A stretch of 64,000 nt of DNA from Branchiostoma floridae (lineage: Eukaryota > Chordata > Leptocardii > Amphioxiformes > Branchiostomatidae): assembly GCF_000003815.2 (NCBI RefSeq), contig NC_049996.1:285422-349421 (forward strand), written 5' to 3'. How positions within the stretch are numbered: position 1 is the first letter of the stretch; every line of letters starts with the position of its first letter. The notes under the pieces were generated by a model that was given only the letters and a program-made list of their open reading frames with translations, had not been told where the DNA came from and searched no databases. Both the position numbers and the translations under genes were made by a program. Shown here in pieces: positions 24,701 through 64,000 of this stretch.

Positions 24701-27700
24701 TTTTAGATGATTTACAAGTATACTGCAACATAAAAGGGAATGTATACAAGTGCTATTTTTGTGCAAGTCCAAGAAGCGTTTCTTGCCGTTCCGATTTTAA
24801 CCGGACTTGAACCGAAACTTTTTACAAGTTTTGTGCCGGTTCTCTGTTTACAGTACAGAACGCACGCCGCGCAAGGGGCGGTCCTGGGTGGGGGCTGCGA
24901 GATAGCGGTACGCGGGGTGCTATAAAACACCTCCCTTCGAGCTGAAACTTCCTGAAACAGCGGAGGCGCGTGCTTGGCACGTGCTTTCGCATTTTTACTA
25001 CGGTATTTTTCCAGTTTTCCCCCATTTTTTTGCCGCTACGCTGGGTGAAAATACAGCGTAGCGGGCTTTTTACAGCGTCATTTTTCCAGCCCACAGCGTA
25101 TCGGCCCGCTATGCTGAAAAGGCCTGGTGAGAACACTGCCCTGGTTGGGCATGCCCACAAGTTGCGTTTGATTACTCCCTATGTCTGTTTAGCCTTGGTC
25201 GTTATTTTGTTAACATGGACACCCCACTTCAGCCCAGTTGTTAATATAACACCAAGGTATGGGTGGGTTTTTTGTGGTTTCTAATGTCTGACCACAAAAC
25301 TGGTAAGGGGACACATTTGGTGTTCGTTTGTTTGTTATGTGCATGATATGGCACTTATCAGGGTTGAACTGCATAAGCCATTTCCTTTGCCATTCTTCCA
25401 GGGTGTTCAGATCTTTCTGAAGAACTTGTGAATCATTTTGTGTGGATACCTCTATTATATATAACAGAGACACCTACCTCATTTCCTGGTTTGACCATCC
25501 TCAGTGCGGCCTCCGCAGCTAGATACGCCGCCTGGATCACGTCAGCTTTGCGTCCAGTCACAGGCTTGTCCTTGGACGCGCCAACAACCAGAGTGTGTGC
25601 TACACCGGCGATGAAGCCATCTATGTGCACCCCAAGATCTCTGTAAAAATAAAACAACGATCATATCCAGTTGCTTGAGTAACTGCTTTTTGGCGTATCT
25701 TATTACCTGGATGTCTAATCTTCGTTGACAAAACAACTATCATTCTACTGTACTGTAAGATGCATATTTTCTTTGATACATGTACATTTACATCAAAGTC
25801 AACGGAACAAACACAGTCAGTTTGTTGTTAACTTTGAGAAAGCTAATGATAAAAGAAAGCACAGTAGAAACTTTGTTATTGTTTCTTCTACAGAAAATAC
25901 CATATTAACCAGAATTTCTCAAAAACATGACAGGACAAAGTCAATGAGTGCAAGGAAAGTTTCATAAGGCTGCTTTACTTTTAATTCTTTGATTCCTATA
26001 CAGTTTTGAGACTGCAAATCAGGGGTCTAGCCAGCGTCCGTTTTTCCGTCAATTGACGGAAATTTGCTGCGTCTGACGGAAAATTTTAAAACCAATCCGT
26101 CAACCTTGACGGACAAAAATCCTTGGTGGAAGCTACAGGCGTCCACGGCCGTAAAAGCCACTCACTGTTTGTTTAGCTATTGTTATGATTGTTGACAATG
26201 TGTGTCGGTGTCCTTTCGCATACGATAATCTCATTAAAACCCGTTTTTCAAGGTCTCAGTTCAGTCCTTCTAATTAATTTTCGCGGTTTTCGCGACGATT
26301 GTAATTGGCTGACGGAAAAAAATTTCGAGCTGGCTAAAGCCCTGCTGCAAATGTACATGCATAAACCTTCTCTATGTTACAAATCTACATCAATGCAAAG
26401 TCTTTAAATATCTCACATCTTGACCATATCCCCATCCTTCAGTGTGTAGTCTGGGTCGCTCCTCAGTGGTGAGAAGTGGCAGATACAGTTGTTGGTAGAG
26501 ATGCAGGTGGGAAAGGCAATACCTGCAGGATAACACAGGATCCAAAGGGAGGATTAGTACAAGATGTGTGCAATATTAAGGGCAGGGATAAACAAGTCCA
26601 CTAGCCCTATTGTCCAGGGCAAGTGAAAGTGCTGTTCGGGCAAGTGCATGTCCTACCCCACTTGTCCGATCGGGCAAGTAAGATTTTTCCATTGATTTTA
26701 GTGCAATTTTGATATACTTGTTACTTTTTACAGTCATGACATCAAGCAATTGTCTACAGAGAATTCCATTGCTGGAAGTGAAAATGCATATAGTAGTAAC
26801 GGTGACATTTGAATTTTGGGCAAGTGAAAAATTGGTTCGGGCAAGTACATTTTTTATGTGCTTGCCCGATAGGACAAGTGGATTTTAGAAAACTTGTTCA
26901 ACCCTGCTTACCTAACATTCTTATGACTTGCGCCAAATAGCAGTTACTCAAGCAACTGGACATGATTTTGGAAATGGTCAGAAGTTTCAGACAACCATCC
27001 AGTGTTTTCTGTCAGTGACATTGGAGCGACCGTGTTGGAGAGAGTTGAAGAACAGGCCTATCCTAAATATGAATTTAGCAAAAAAGGGAGGGAGACAAAT
27101 TTCTTAGGACTTGTAGCATACATTTGGTATCTAAACATGGAGATCAGGGATGGCAGACTTCACCCACAAACTGTTTGCATCACAACTATGTGTATCCAAA
27201 GTACTCTAGAACCCAGCACTGGGAGGGGCTACAAGTACATAAAATGAGTAGATATAACTGATTCAGTAATAAGAATGTTTTCCACCTCATAAAAAAACTA
27301 ATTTAGGAAACACACCTTTCTTCATGTCCTTGTCCTTCTTGAAGACCTTGCCAGTTTCTTCAAGGATTAGTGTGTCTCCTGCCTCGCAAAGATCTCTCAC
27401 AGAGGCACCTGTCACACACTGGGCCACCAGCTTCCTCAGAATACCTGGTAAAAACATTCAAGAACTTCAGCTTGCAACTTTAAGTTTAAACATATGTTGA
27501 GGAGCAAACTAACACAGAATCAGCTAATACATGATATAACTGAGATGGTTGAATGGTACATTCACAGTATGGAAAAATACTATCAAATTGTGACAAAAAT
27601 TGTAAACCACATTATTACCGCCAGTTTGTCCCCTGTTGAATTTGAAACATGTTCGAGCCATCTCCTTGAACTTGAGACCCCTTTTTACTTCCCTTCCAAA

Positions 27701-28588
27701 AGACGGTACACCTTGAACCAGTTAGGATCATACCAAAATTGAACCAGGGTCTCTCAAAGTCTTCACTAACTTCATGTTCTTTGTAGAACCAGGGGTTTTG
27801 TGTGAAGTCACTACCAATTGAGCTACAGGGACATTCTATTTATCATCTACATCTCAGTTTTCTCAATTCTTTCATGTCTTATCTGTTCTAACTATCACTT
27901 TACAGAAAATTAGCAGCCAATATGGAATGAAATTCTAGTAAACTACAGTACACCATGTATTTGACTAGCCGTATCAAATTTCTTTTCACTGAATGACTGA
28001 TTTCTACATGTGCGTATCAACCATGTGGTCAGGAAAAAGGAGCTTTTGCATAATTTAGTATGGGCCAACTGAAGTCAACCTGTCAAGTTGTAAACGTGCG
28101 GATAACAAATTATGAATAACTCAGCACTTAATTGTTTCTGCCATATTGCACAAATTACAACAAATCATTTGAAATTCTGGCGGCATGCATCAAAATTTCT
28201 AGCAAAATTATATACCATTTTCCCACTAAAACGTTCCAACACAACTTGTTAACATTCAAATGCCTAGTCTGATAGTATCACCGGAATGTATCTACTACGA
28301 GTAGTGTTTAAAGTAATGCAAGTTTGATTTTTAAAGATTTCAGAAATTTTTGAATGAAAGAAAGGGGGAAGGTGGCATGGTCGCACATGGCGGTATATTC
28401 CTCTTCCCACATGGATGCGATTTTCTCATAGACAAACGATCCCTGGACTTCAAAATCTCTCTCAGATTGTTCCCAAGTGTGTGAGGAAATGTGAACTTAC
28501 CGTTGGCCATGTCGCCAGCCATTTTGTACTTGGTGACGACGATATCTTTGGCCACAGTCTGTTCCTCATCGCTGCTGTCGTCCGCCAT
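18787..28588 (-). CDS. PA2G4: Proliferation-associated protein 2G4 / EBP1 (complete coding region)
   Basis: Methionine-aminopeptidase-fold protein without peptidase activity that binds ErbB3, RNA and ribosomes and acts in nucleolus and cytoplasm. Exons, transcript order: 28501-28588 (ATG 28586-28588), 27316-27444, 26417-26522, 25478-25640, 22960-23023, 22641-22719, 21687-21765, 21308-21389, 21012-21063, 20425-20519, 19661-19842, 18787-18837 (TGA 18787-18789). They sum to 1170 bp: 389 codons plus stop, against 394 residues in human. Landmarks: [10 protein letters not shown] near the start, [95 protein letters not shown], and a lysine run [11 protein letters not shown] before a short tail [10 protein letters not shown]. 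The vertebrate LKALL nuclear-receptor box reads IKAVL here. Introns carry many transposons, including a LINE ending within about 30 bp of exon 4. Confidence 0.95.
20563..20935. mobile_element. hAT-like MITE, CAGGGCTCGAAAT termini, 5-bp target duplication
   Basis: Left end CAGGGCTCGAAATACTGG and right end ATTTCGGGCCCTG are inverted repeats. Both are flanked by CTCAG (20558-20562 and 20936-20940). Sub-terminal GTGCACCCAA motifs recur in both orientations. It lies in a PA2G4 intron. Relatives are at 40956-41279 and 54527-54864. Confidence 0.8.
21835..22340 (+). mobile_element. tRNA-derived SINE with 16-bp target-site duplication
   Basis: Flanked by ACTGTTTAGGCCTTTG at 21819-21834 and 22341-22356. 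The head has a box-B match GGTTCAAATCC and a weaker box A. It is followed by the segment CCCTTGGGAAAGGCACTTTA also seen in other SINE copies, then a 3' body repeated at 43847-44128 and 63665-64000. It lies in a PA2G4 intron. Confidence 0.85.
23333..25455 (-). mobile_element. 5'-truncated CR1/L2-like LINE fragment, split by a hAT-like insertion
   Basis: Minus-strand translation gives the C-terminal part of a LINE reverse transcriptase in pieces: [20 protein letters not shown] near 25400, then [20 protein letters not shown] near 23870, then [20 protein letters not shown] near 23500. It has stops and frameshifts. The 3' end carries short ATACAG-type repeats near 23333. The 1219-bp element at 23920-25138 interrupts it. 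The LINE's 5' end lies about 20-30 bp from the donor of PA2G4 exon 4. Confidence 0.85.
23920..25138. mobile_element. Non-autonomous hAT-like element (CAGTGTTCTCACCAGG termini)
   Basis: CAGTGTTCTCACCAGG at the left and its exact complement at the right, with CCCTG duplicated outside (23915-23919 and 25139-25143). The left end carries three GC-rich palindromes (GGGGGCC...GGCCCCC type). No transposase frame. It sits inside the LINE fragment, so it is younger. Its interior resembles that of the element at 33910-35466. Confidence 0.85.
26020..26344. mobile_element. hAT MITE with 8-bp target duplication CTGCAAAT
   Basis: CAGGGGTCTAGCCAGC and GCTGGCTAAAGCCCTG termini are flanked by CTGCAAAT on both sides (26012-26019, 26345-26352). 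The 14-bp palindrome CCGTCAATTGACGG is near the left end. A second copy is at 31166-31505. Confidence 0.9.
26582..26907. mobile_element. MITE with GGGCAAGTG sub-terminal repeats
   Basis: GCAGGGATAAACAAGTCCAC at the left and CTTGTTCAACCCTGC at the right form imperfect inverted repeats. GGCAAGTG motifs lie in both orientations inside. Nearly identical to 31722-32054. No clear target duplication. Confidence 0.8.
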
Positions 28589-28636
28589 CTTGGAGGGTCC
28601 GGGAAAATCTCCTGCCCAACATGCACCGCGCGGAAA

Positions 28637-28648
28637 TTTGGCGGGAAA
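28637..28648 (+). promoter_or_regulatory. PA2G4: E2F-type site upstream of PA2G4
   Basis: TTTGGCGGGAAA, an exact E2F/DP consensus, lies 49 bp upstream of the PA2G4 ATG, with a second GCGGGAA-like match at about 28653-28660. This suits a growth-regulated gene. Binding is inferred from sequence only. Confidence 0.45.
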
Positions 28649-28699
28649 TTGGAGCGGGAATCCAGGCTAAGGTTTCTTGAAATTAAAACTCGTTTTTAT

Positions 28700-29760
28700 T
28701 AGCCACTTTCGCCTCTTAAATAAAAGGTTTTGATAATTTTTATACTTCCGGATAAAAAGCGAAAGAAGAAAAGGCCTTGCCACCTCACTCCAACCCAAAA
28801 ATTTAACCATAAAAATCTTGAATGGTGTAAACTTTGCTGAAACTGTCTTTGGTAGAACTTCTTCAGAACATGAAGTGGATAAATTTTTGGTATCATTCAT
28901 CTAAAGCGGCTATTGATAGGGAAGGGATGTTCATTTTCTGTTTGCAAAATTTTGGATCAGTAATTTCAACTATGACTCCTGACCTTTAACCTAGCAAAGT
29001 AAAAGATGACACCAGAAGGTAAAAGCACACAATACTGCACATTACTTCATCCGCTTAAAATGAAAGTCAAGCCTTATATATGAAATAATCTTTATCGTTA
29101 TAATTTTTTTATAATACAATAAATATCCATCAATTACCAAATGTACTCTATTACGCCTCTATCTCTTTACAAATGTACAAGCGTACTGTTTGCGTTTTGT
29201 TGTTGTCAAATCGGTTCAAAGTTGAAATGCAGAAATTTCTCTTTTCAGATTTCTGACGATGAAAGCATTGAAAAACATCACAAACTGCATGTGATAGTAT
29301 CAGAAAAGCCACAACCTTTGCCTGGTGACAAGTGTAAGCTCTGCAACATAAAGGTATGTTAAGTTTATCTCAGTATGTGAGTTACGTGAAAGAAACGTGC
29401 AGCGTTAGTATGGGGGAGGGGGGCAGCCACGTTTGCTGCAACGCCTCCAACTTGCATCAGCCAATTTATAACGGTTACATTATACAAAACACGTGTGTAA
29501 AAAAAGTAAACCTTGACATTGCATGTACAGGGCGGTTTTGTTCACATAGTATTCTTGTTGTTGTTGTTGTTGTTGTCCTCGTTTAACGTCTATTATTTCG
29601 CTAGACGTGGCCTCTTGGTGCAGAGTAACACATGGTTCCGAGATTGCTATGAAATGCCTTCAACTTGTATCGTCAGAGAAATTTATGCAAACTTGATATA
29701 TATAACGGTTATGTATGTACTTGTATGCATGCATGCTTGGAAGCCTGGTGCCATCCCACA
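28700..29760. other. Intergenic region between PA2G4 and the transposon cluster
   Basis: No coding exon recognised. A (TTG)n microsatellite lies at about 29553-29577. The open frames present have no recognisable motifs. Confidence 0.5.
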
Positions 29761-29767
29761 GACCTGA

Positions 29768-31137
29768 CATAAGGTTCCGGTTCAGAGTTTTTTTTAGGAT
29801 TTGGGGCCGATTTGACTGTCTCTGAGAAAAGCACTAATGCTTCTCAAAACATCGTTTTTCGGATAATTCAATGTTTCCGATGGAAAAGGGTGTGTTGTCG
29901 CTGACCGACAGACTCATTTGACATTTTCTGTAGAAATGTTATTTTTGGTAAAAACCATCAAAAATATATGCTTTTCATCCAAAAATTGCTAATTTGGGGC
30001 CATTTTTTACAGGCCGCTACACGGAAAAAATGAATTTTCCTGGGATAATGACTGATATGGCAATGAAGGTCAAGACTTCTTCTGTATACTGAGTAAAAAG
30101 GAAAAAAAGTTATCCAATACGTTTTCCGCAAGCTGTGATGGCACTAAAACACCCAAAACGCACATAGAATGCATGATCTGGGTAATCTGGCCTGTAAAAC
30201 TGAAAAGTATAAAGATCCTTCCTACCTTCAACTGTTCACTTGTGGAATGAACTGCCTACGAATGCTAAAGCCGTCCTCTCAATCTACACTTTCAAAAAAG
30301 AGCTGGACTCACTATTTAACAAGCCGACAAAATAATCCCATTTCTCTTACGGCCAAGGTCGTTCCGCAGTTCATCTTACAAGGCTTCGTCTAAATTTCAG
30401 TCAGTTAAACTACCATCTATTTCAACACCATTGTATTGATTATCCTACATGTAAATGCGGCTATCATTGTGAAACAACTGAACATTATCTACTACACTGC
30501 ACACTCTATACCACTCCAGCCAAAGAAGTTCTTTGTTATCGGCTGTCTCCAATATTATAGTAGACCTAGAGCACCTCAACGACACCTCTTTATGCACTTT
30601 ACTGTTATCAGGATCAACATCTCTCTCACATCAACAGAACTGTAACATCTTTGATCTTGTCATTACTTATATCCATTGTGCAGGCAGGTTCTCCTAATTG
30701 ATTAAGCACCAACTTGTCTCGTTTAAATTTACTTTTCTGTTATCCATTTTGTACTTATGTATGTAATGTGTTTTACCGTTCTTGTTTTATGCGTATGTTT
30801 CTTGAGTAGAAGGCTTAATATAAGCAATTTGTTGCTTTCTGCCTCATACTCTCAAAATATATGTGAATAAAATTTTAAAAAATCAGGCGACGAAACGCTT
30901 TACCGCTATCGCGCGCACTAATACCAGGAAGTGTTCGCCGCACCATCAAATCTCCGACACCATAAAACGCTACGAACAACAAGCATTTGGAGAAGTATAA
31001 AATATTATAGACTTCTAAAGCGATAGCCGAAAAATCTAGAGCCAAAACTATGGAGACAACCTCTGATTTGCGTCTTATTCTTAGGGACTATTTAGATATC
31101 TGGACACTTGAAATTCCGAACCGGAACCATAAGGGGG
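29768..31137. mobile_element. Possible DNA element with a LINE fragment nested inside
   Basis: ATAAGGTTCCGGTTC at the left and GAACCGGAACCAT at the right are inverted. The segment between contains the LINE piece at 30170-30885. Boundaries and target duplication are not clear, so this is tentative. Confidence 0.4.
30170..30885 (+). mobile_element. 3' fragment of a LINE
   Basis: Broken plus-strand frames encode pieces typical of LINE C-termini: CLRMLKPSSQSTLSKKSW, then LNYHLFQHHCIDYPTCKCGY followed by HCETTEHYLLHCTLY, a CxC...HxxxxC knuckle. It ends in an A-rich tail with AATAAAATTTTAAAAAAT near 30868-30885. Confidence 0.75.
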
Positions 31138-31165
31138 TCTGCATGAACCTTTCCTTAGGTTGTAG

Positions 31166-31505
31166 CAGGGCTCTAGCCAGCGTCCGTTTTCCCGTCAATT
31201 GACGGAAATTCGCTGCGTGTGACGGAAAATTTTTTAAGCCAATCCGTCAACCTTGATGGACAAAAATTCTTGTTGGAAGCTACAGGCGGCTTGGGGACGC
31301 TGTCTACGGCCGAAAAGCCACACACTGTTTGTCTTGCTATTGTTATGATTGTTGACGTAGCGTGTGGGCGCCCTTTCGCATACGATAATCTCATTAAAAC
31401 CCGTTTTTCAAGGTCTCAGTTCCATCTTTCTAACTTAATTTTCGCGGTTTTCGCGACAATGGGAATTGGCTGACGGAAAAAAATTTCGAGCTGGCTAAAG
31501 CCCTG
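31166..31505. mobile_element. hAT MITE, second copy, target duplication GGTTGTAG
   Basis: CAGGGCTCTAGCCAGC and CTGGCTAAAGCCCTG ends with GGTTGTAG at 31158-31165 and 31506-31513. Internal sequence matches 26020-26344, including the CCGTCAATTGACGG palindrome. Confidence 0.9.
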
Positions 31506-31721
31506 GGTTGTAGGCAGCCGCAGCCCATTTTGATTTTCCATAATTCGAAGCCGTCTGATTCACGCAAATTCGTAGCGAGACAACCAAATTTTGTGTCATC
31601 TTATCACTGTCTGCAATGTCAGTGTCACACTTAGTAAAAGGCTTGTACTAGGGACCCTTTCATACAGACCCTCACAAGTGTTTAACTGGCCCCAGTATTG
31701 GCAGCATTTTTTGACAGCCAA

Positions 31722-32054
31722 CAGGGATAAACAAGTCCACTAGCCCTATTGTCCAGGGCAAGTGAAAGTGCTGTTCGGGCAAGTGCATGTCCTACCCCAC
31801 TTGCCCGATCGGGCAAGTAAGATTTTTCCATTGATTTCAGTGCAATTTTGATATACATATGTACTTGTTACTTTTTACAGTCATGACATCAAGCAATTGT
31901 CTACAGAGAATTCCATTGCTGGGAGTGAAAATGCATAAACCTAGTAACAGTGACATTTGAATTTTGGGCAAGTGAAAAATTGGTTCGGGCAAGTACATTT
32001 TTTATGTGCTTGCCCGATAGGACAAGTGGATTTTAGAAAACTTGTTCAAGCCTG
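31722..32054. mobile_element. MITE with GGGCAAGTG repeats, second copy, near the POLR3A start
   Basis: Nearly the same sequence as 26582-26907. GCCAA directly flanks both ends (31717-31721, 32055-32059), suggesting a 5-bp target duplication. It ends about 400 bp upstream of the POLR3A ATG, so it may overlap the promoter region. Confidence 0.8.
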
Positions 32055-32451
32055 GCCAATCTTCTGATTAACTGAATCCCACCGAACCATTATTGCTGTC
32101 TATATGTCTAGTCAGTTGATGGCCACATGTGCTTAGTTCCTTTCTCCCACCCTGTTCAAGTTTTCCAAGTGCATTTATTATTAACTAGACCAGGGAACTC
32201 TTATTATAGTTGCAGATCGAAGGGGATCCAGGATTGCTTACGATGGCCTAACTAGGCAAAATGCATCGGATCATACATGACTGTGCCAGCAATTACACTC
32301 TAATATAGGAAGAATTTCAAGCTAACAGAAATACTATGTTATAGAAATAATTTCCAATTTAGGTACTGATGAAGAGCTATTTAAAAAAATGAATTTTCAG
32401 GTGCATTCTGCTGAATTTCTAGCAGTAGTTTGAAACTGACAAGCAACCACC

Positions 32452-63521
<31,070 letters not shown>

Positions 63522-63664
63522 GTAAGCATAAATCAACGTCATGTACATGTAATCTACTTGAAGATAGACCTCTCTCTGTAAATTCTTTCAGAACATAAAT
63601 GATATATGCTTCCATATTCTGAAGAACTCACACATGTGTATATTTAGCAACTGTATGTGGTTCT

Positions 63665-64000
63665 CCTGTCGATTGGACAGATGAGGAGGCAGACAGACTT
63701 TTTGCCTGTTTGCCTGACCTGCAGATGACTTTTTTTTATGGTGAAGGAGGGGTGTGCAATTCCTTCTCCACCCTCTCGTCTACTGGAGCACTGAGTTTCA
63801 CAGGGGCAACTGTATGCAACGTGTGAGGCGGCTCCAGCAGATGCAGCTTTGTTGTTTGGAGTATCCGTCTCCTAGGAGGACTTCCAACCAAGGATGCAAG
63901 GGGTTCCTCCTACCCCCAACTCGTGTGCCATGGCGGATGCCGCTCATGCCCGAACATGCCCCTAAGGCCTGTCTCGGCCACATAGCCCCACCAAGGCCAC
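63665..64000 (-). mobile_element. SINE, reverse orientation, cut by window edge
   Basis: Matches the 3' body of the SINE at 21835-22340 in reverse (CTCCTAGGAGGACTTCC, CCAAGGATGCAAGGGGTTCC). More diverged at its 3' end. Confidence 0.8.

Overview
The window is animal genomic DNA from a draft assembly (N gaps at 4746-5313 and 33028-33127). It looks like an invertebrate deuterostome, most likely a lancelet (Branchiostoma). Reasons: short conserved exons in mid-sized introns; a chordate-style gene set that includes an acetylcholinesterase collagen tail gene; and dense, diverse transposable elements (hAT, Harbinger and TA-target MITEs, tRNA-derived SINEs, CR1/L2-like and other LINE fragments, Penelope-like fragments). 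The lancelet assignment is inference. The gene identities rest on exon-by-exon conceptual translation compared with remembered vertebrate proteins.

Layout. (1) 736-7559, plus strand: last eight exons of a GABA-B receptor subunit 2 gene (GABBR2), from TM2 through TM7, a cytoplasmic coiled coil and a divergent tail. (2) 8830-15420, minus strand: COLQ, the collagen tail of asymmetric acetylcholinesterase. It has a signal peptide, proline-rich attachment segment, Gly-X-Y exons, trimerisation-like segment and two CGDG/EECD cysteine modules, and it converges on GABBR2. (3) 18787-28588, minus strand: all twelve coding exons of PA2G4 (EBP1), 389 codons plus stop. (4) 32452 to beyond the right edge, plus strand: POLR3A, the largest subunit of RNA polymerase III. 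Thirty-one exons lie inside the window, holding the zinc clamp head, the [10 protein letters not shown] active site, bridge helix and trigger loop; the C-terminal end lies outside. PA2G4 and POLR3A are divergent and separated by 3.9 kb of mostly transposon-derived DNA. The four genes have unrelated roles: synaptic signalling, synaptic matrix, growth/ribosome biology and Pol III transcription. Nothing suggests an operon-like relation.

The most unusual signal is inside POLR3A. Exon-intron boundaries have been tandemly duplicated at least five times, carrying a splice site each time. Exon 6 ends in seven copies of an exactly 108-bp unit, each with the same 5' splice site. Exon 29 begins with three copies of a 63-bp unit, each with its own acceptor. 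Both periods are multiples of three and open, so alternative use of these sites would add 36- or 21-residue blocks in frame. Exon 5 (about 117 bp x6), exon 10 (110 bp x2) and exon 30 (91 and 97 bp, x3) show non-coding-compatible versions. POLR3A also holds a textbook U12-type AT-AC intron swollen by nested transposons, and a hAT element inserted across the exon 14 donor whose target duplication keeps the splice site.

Other notable items are a foldback element built from about fifteen short CACTGG/CCAGTG hairpins (5367-6152), a 5S rRNA-derived sequence (47563-47680), an 81-nt near-perfect hairpin (52435-52515), an E2F-type site just upstream of PA2G4, and many MITEs with visible target-site duplications.
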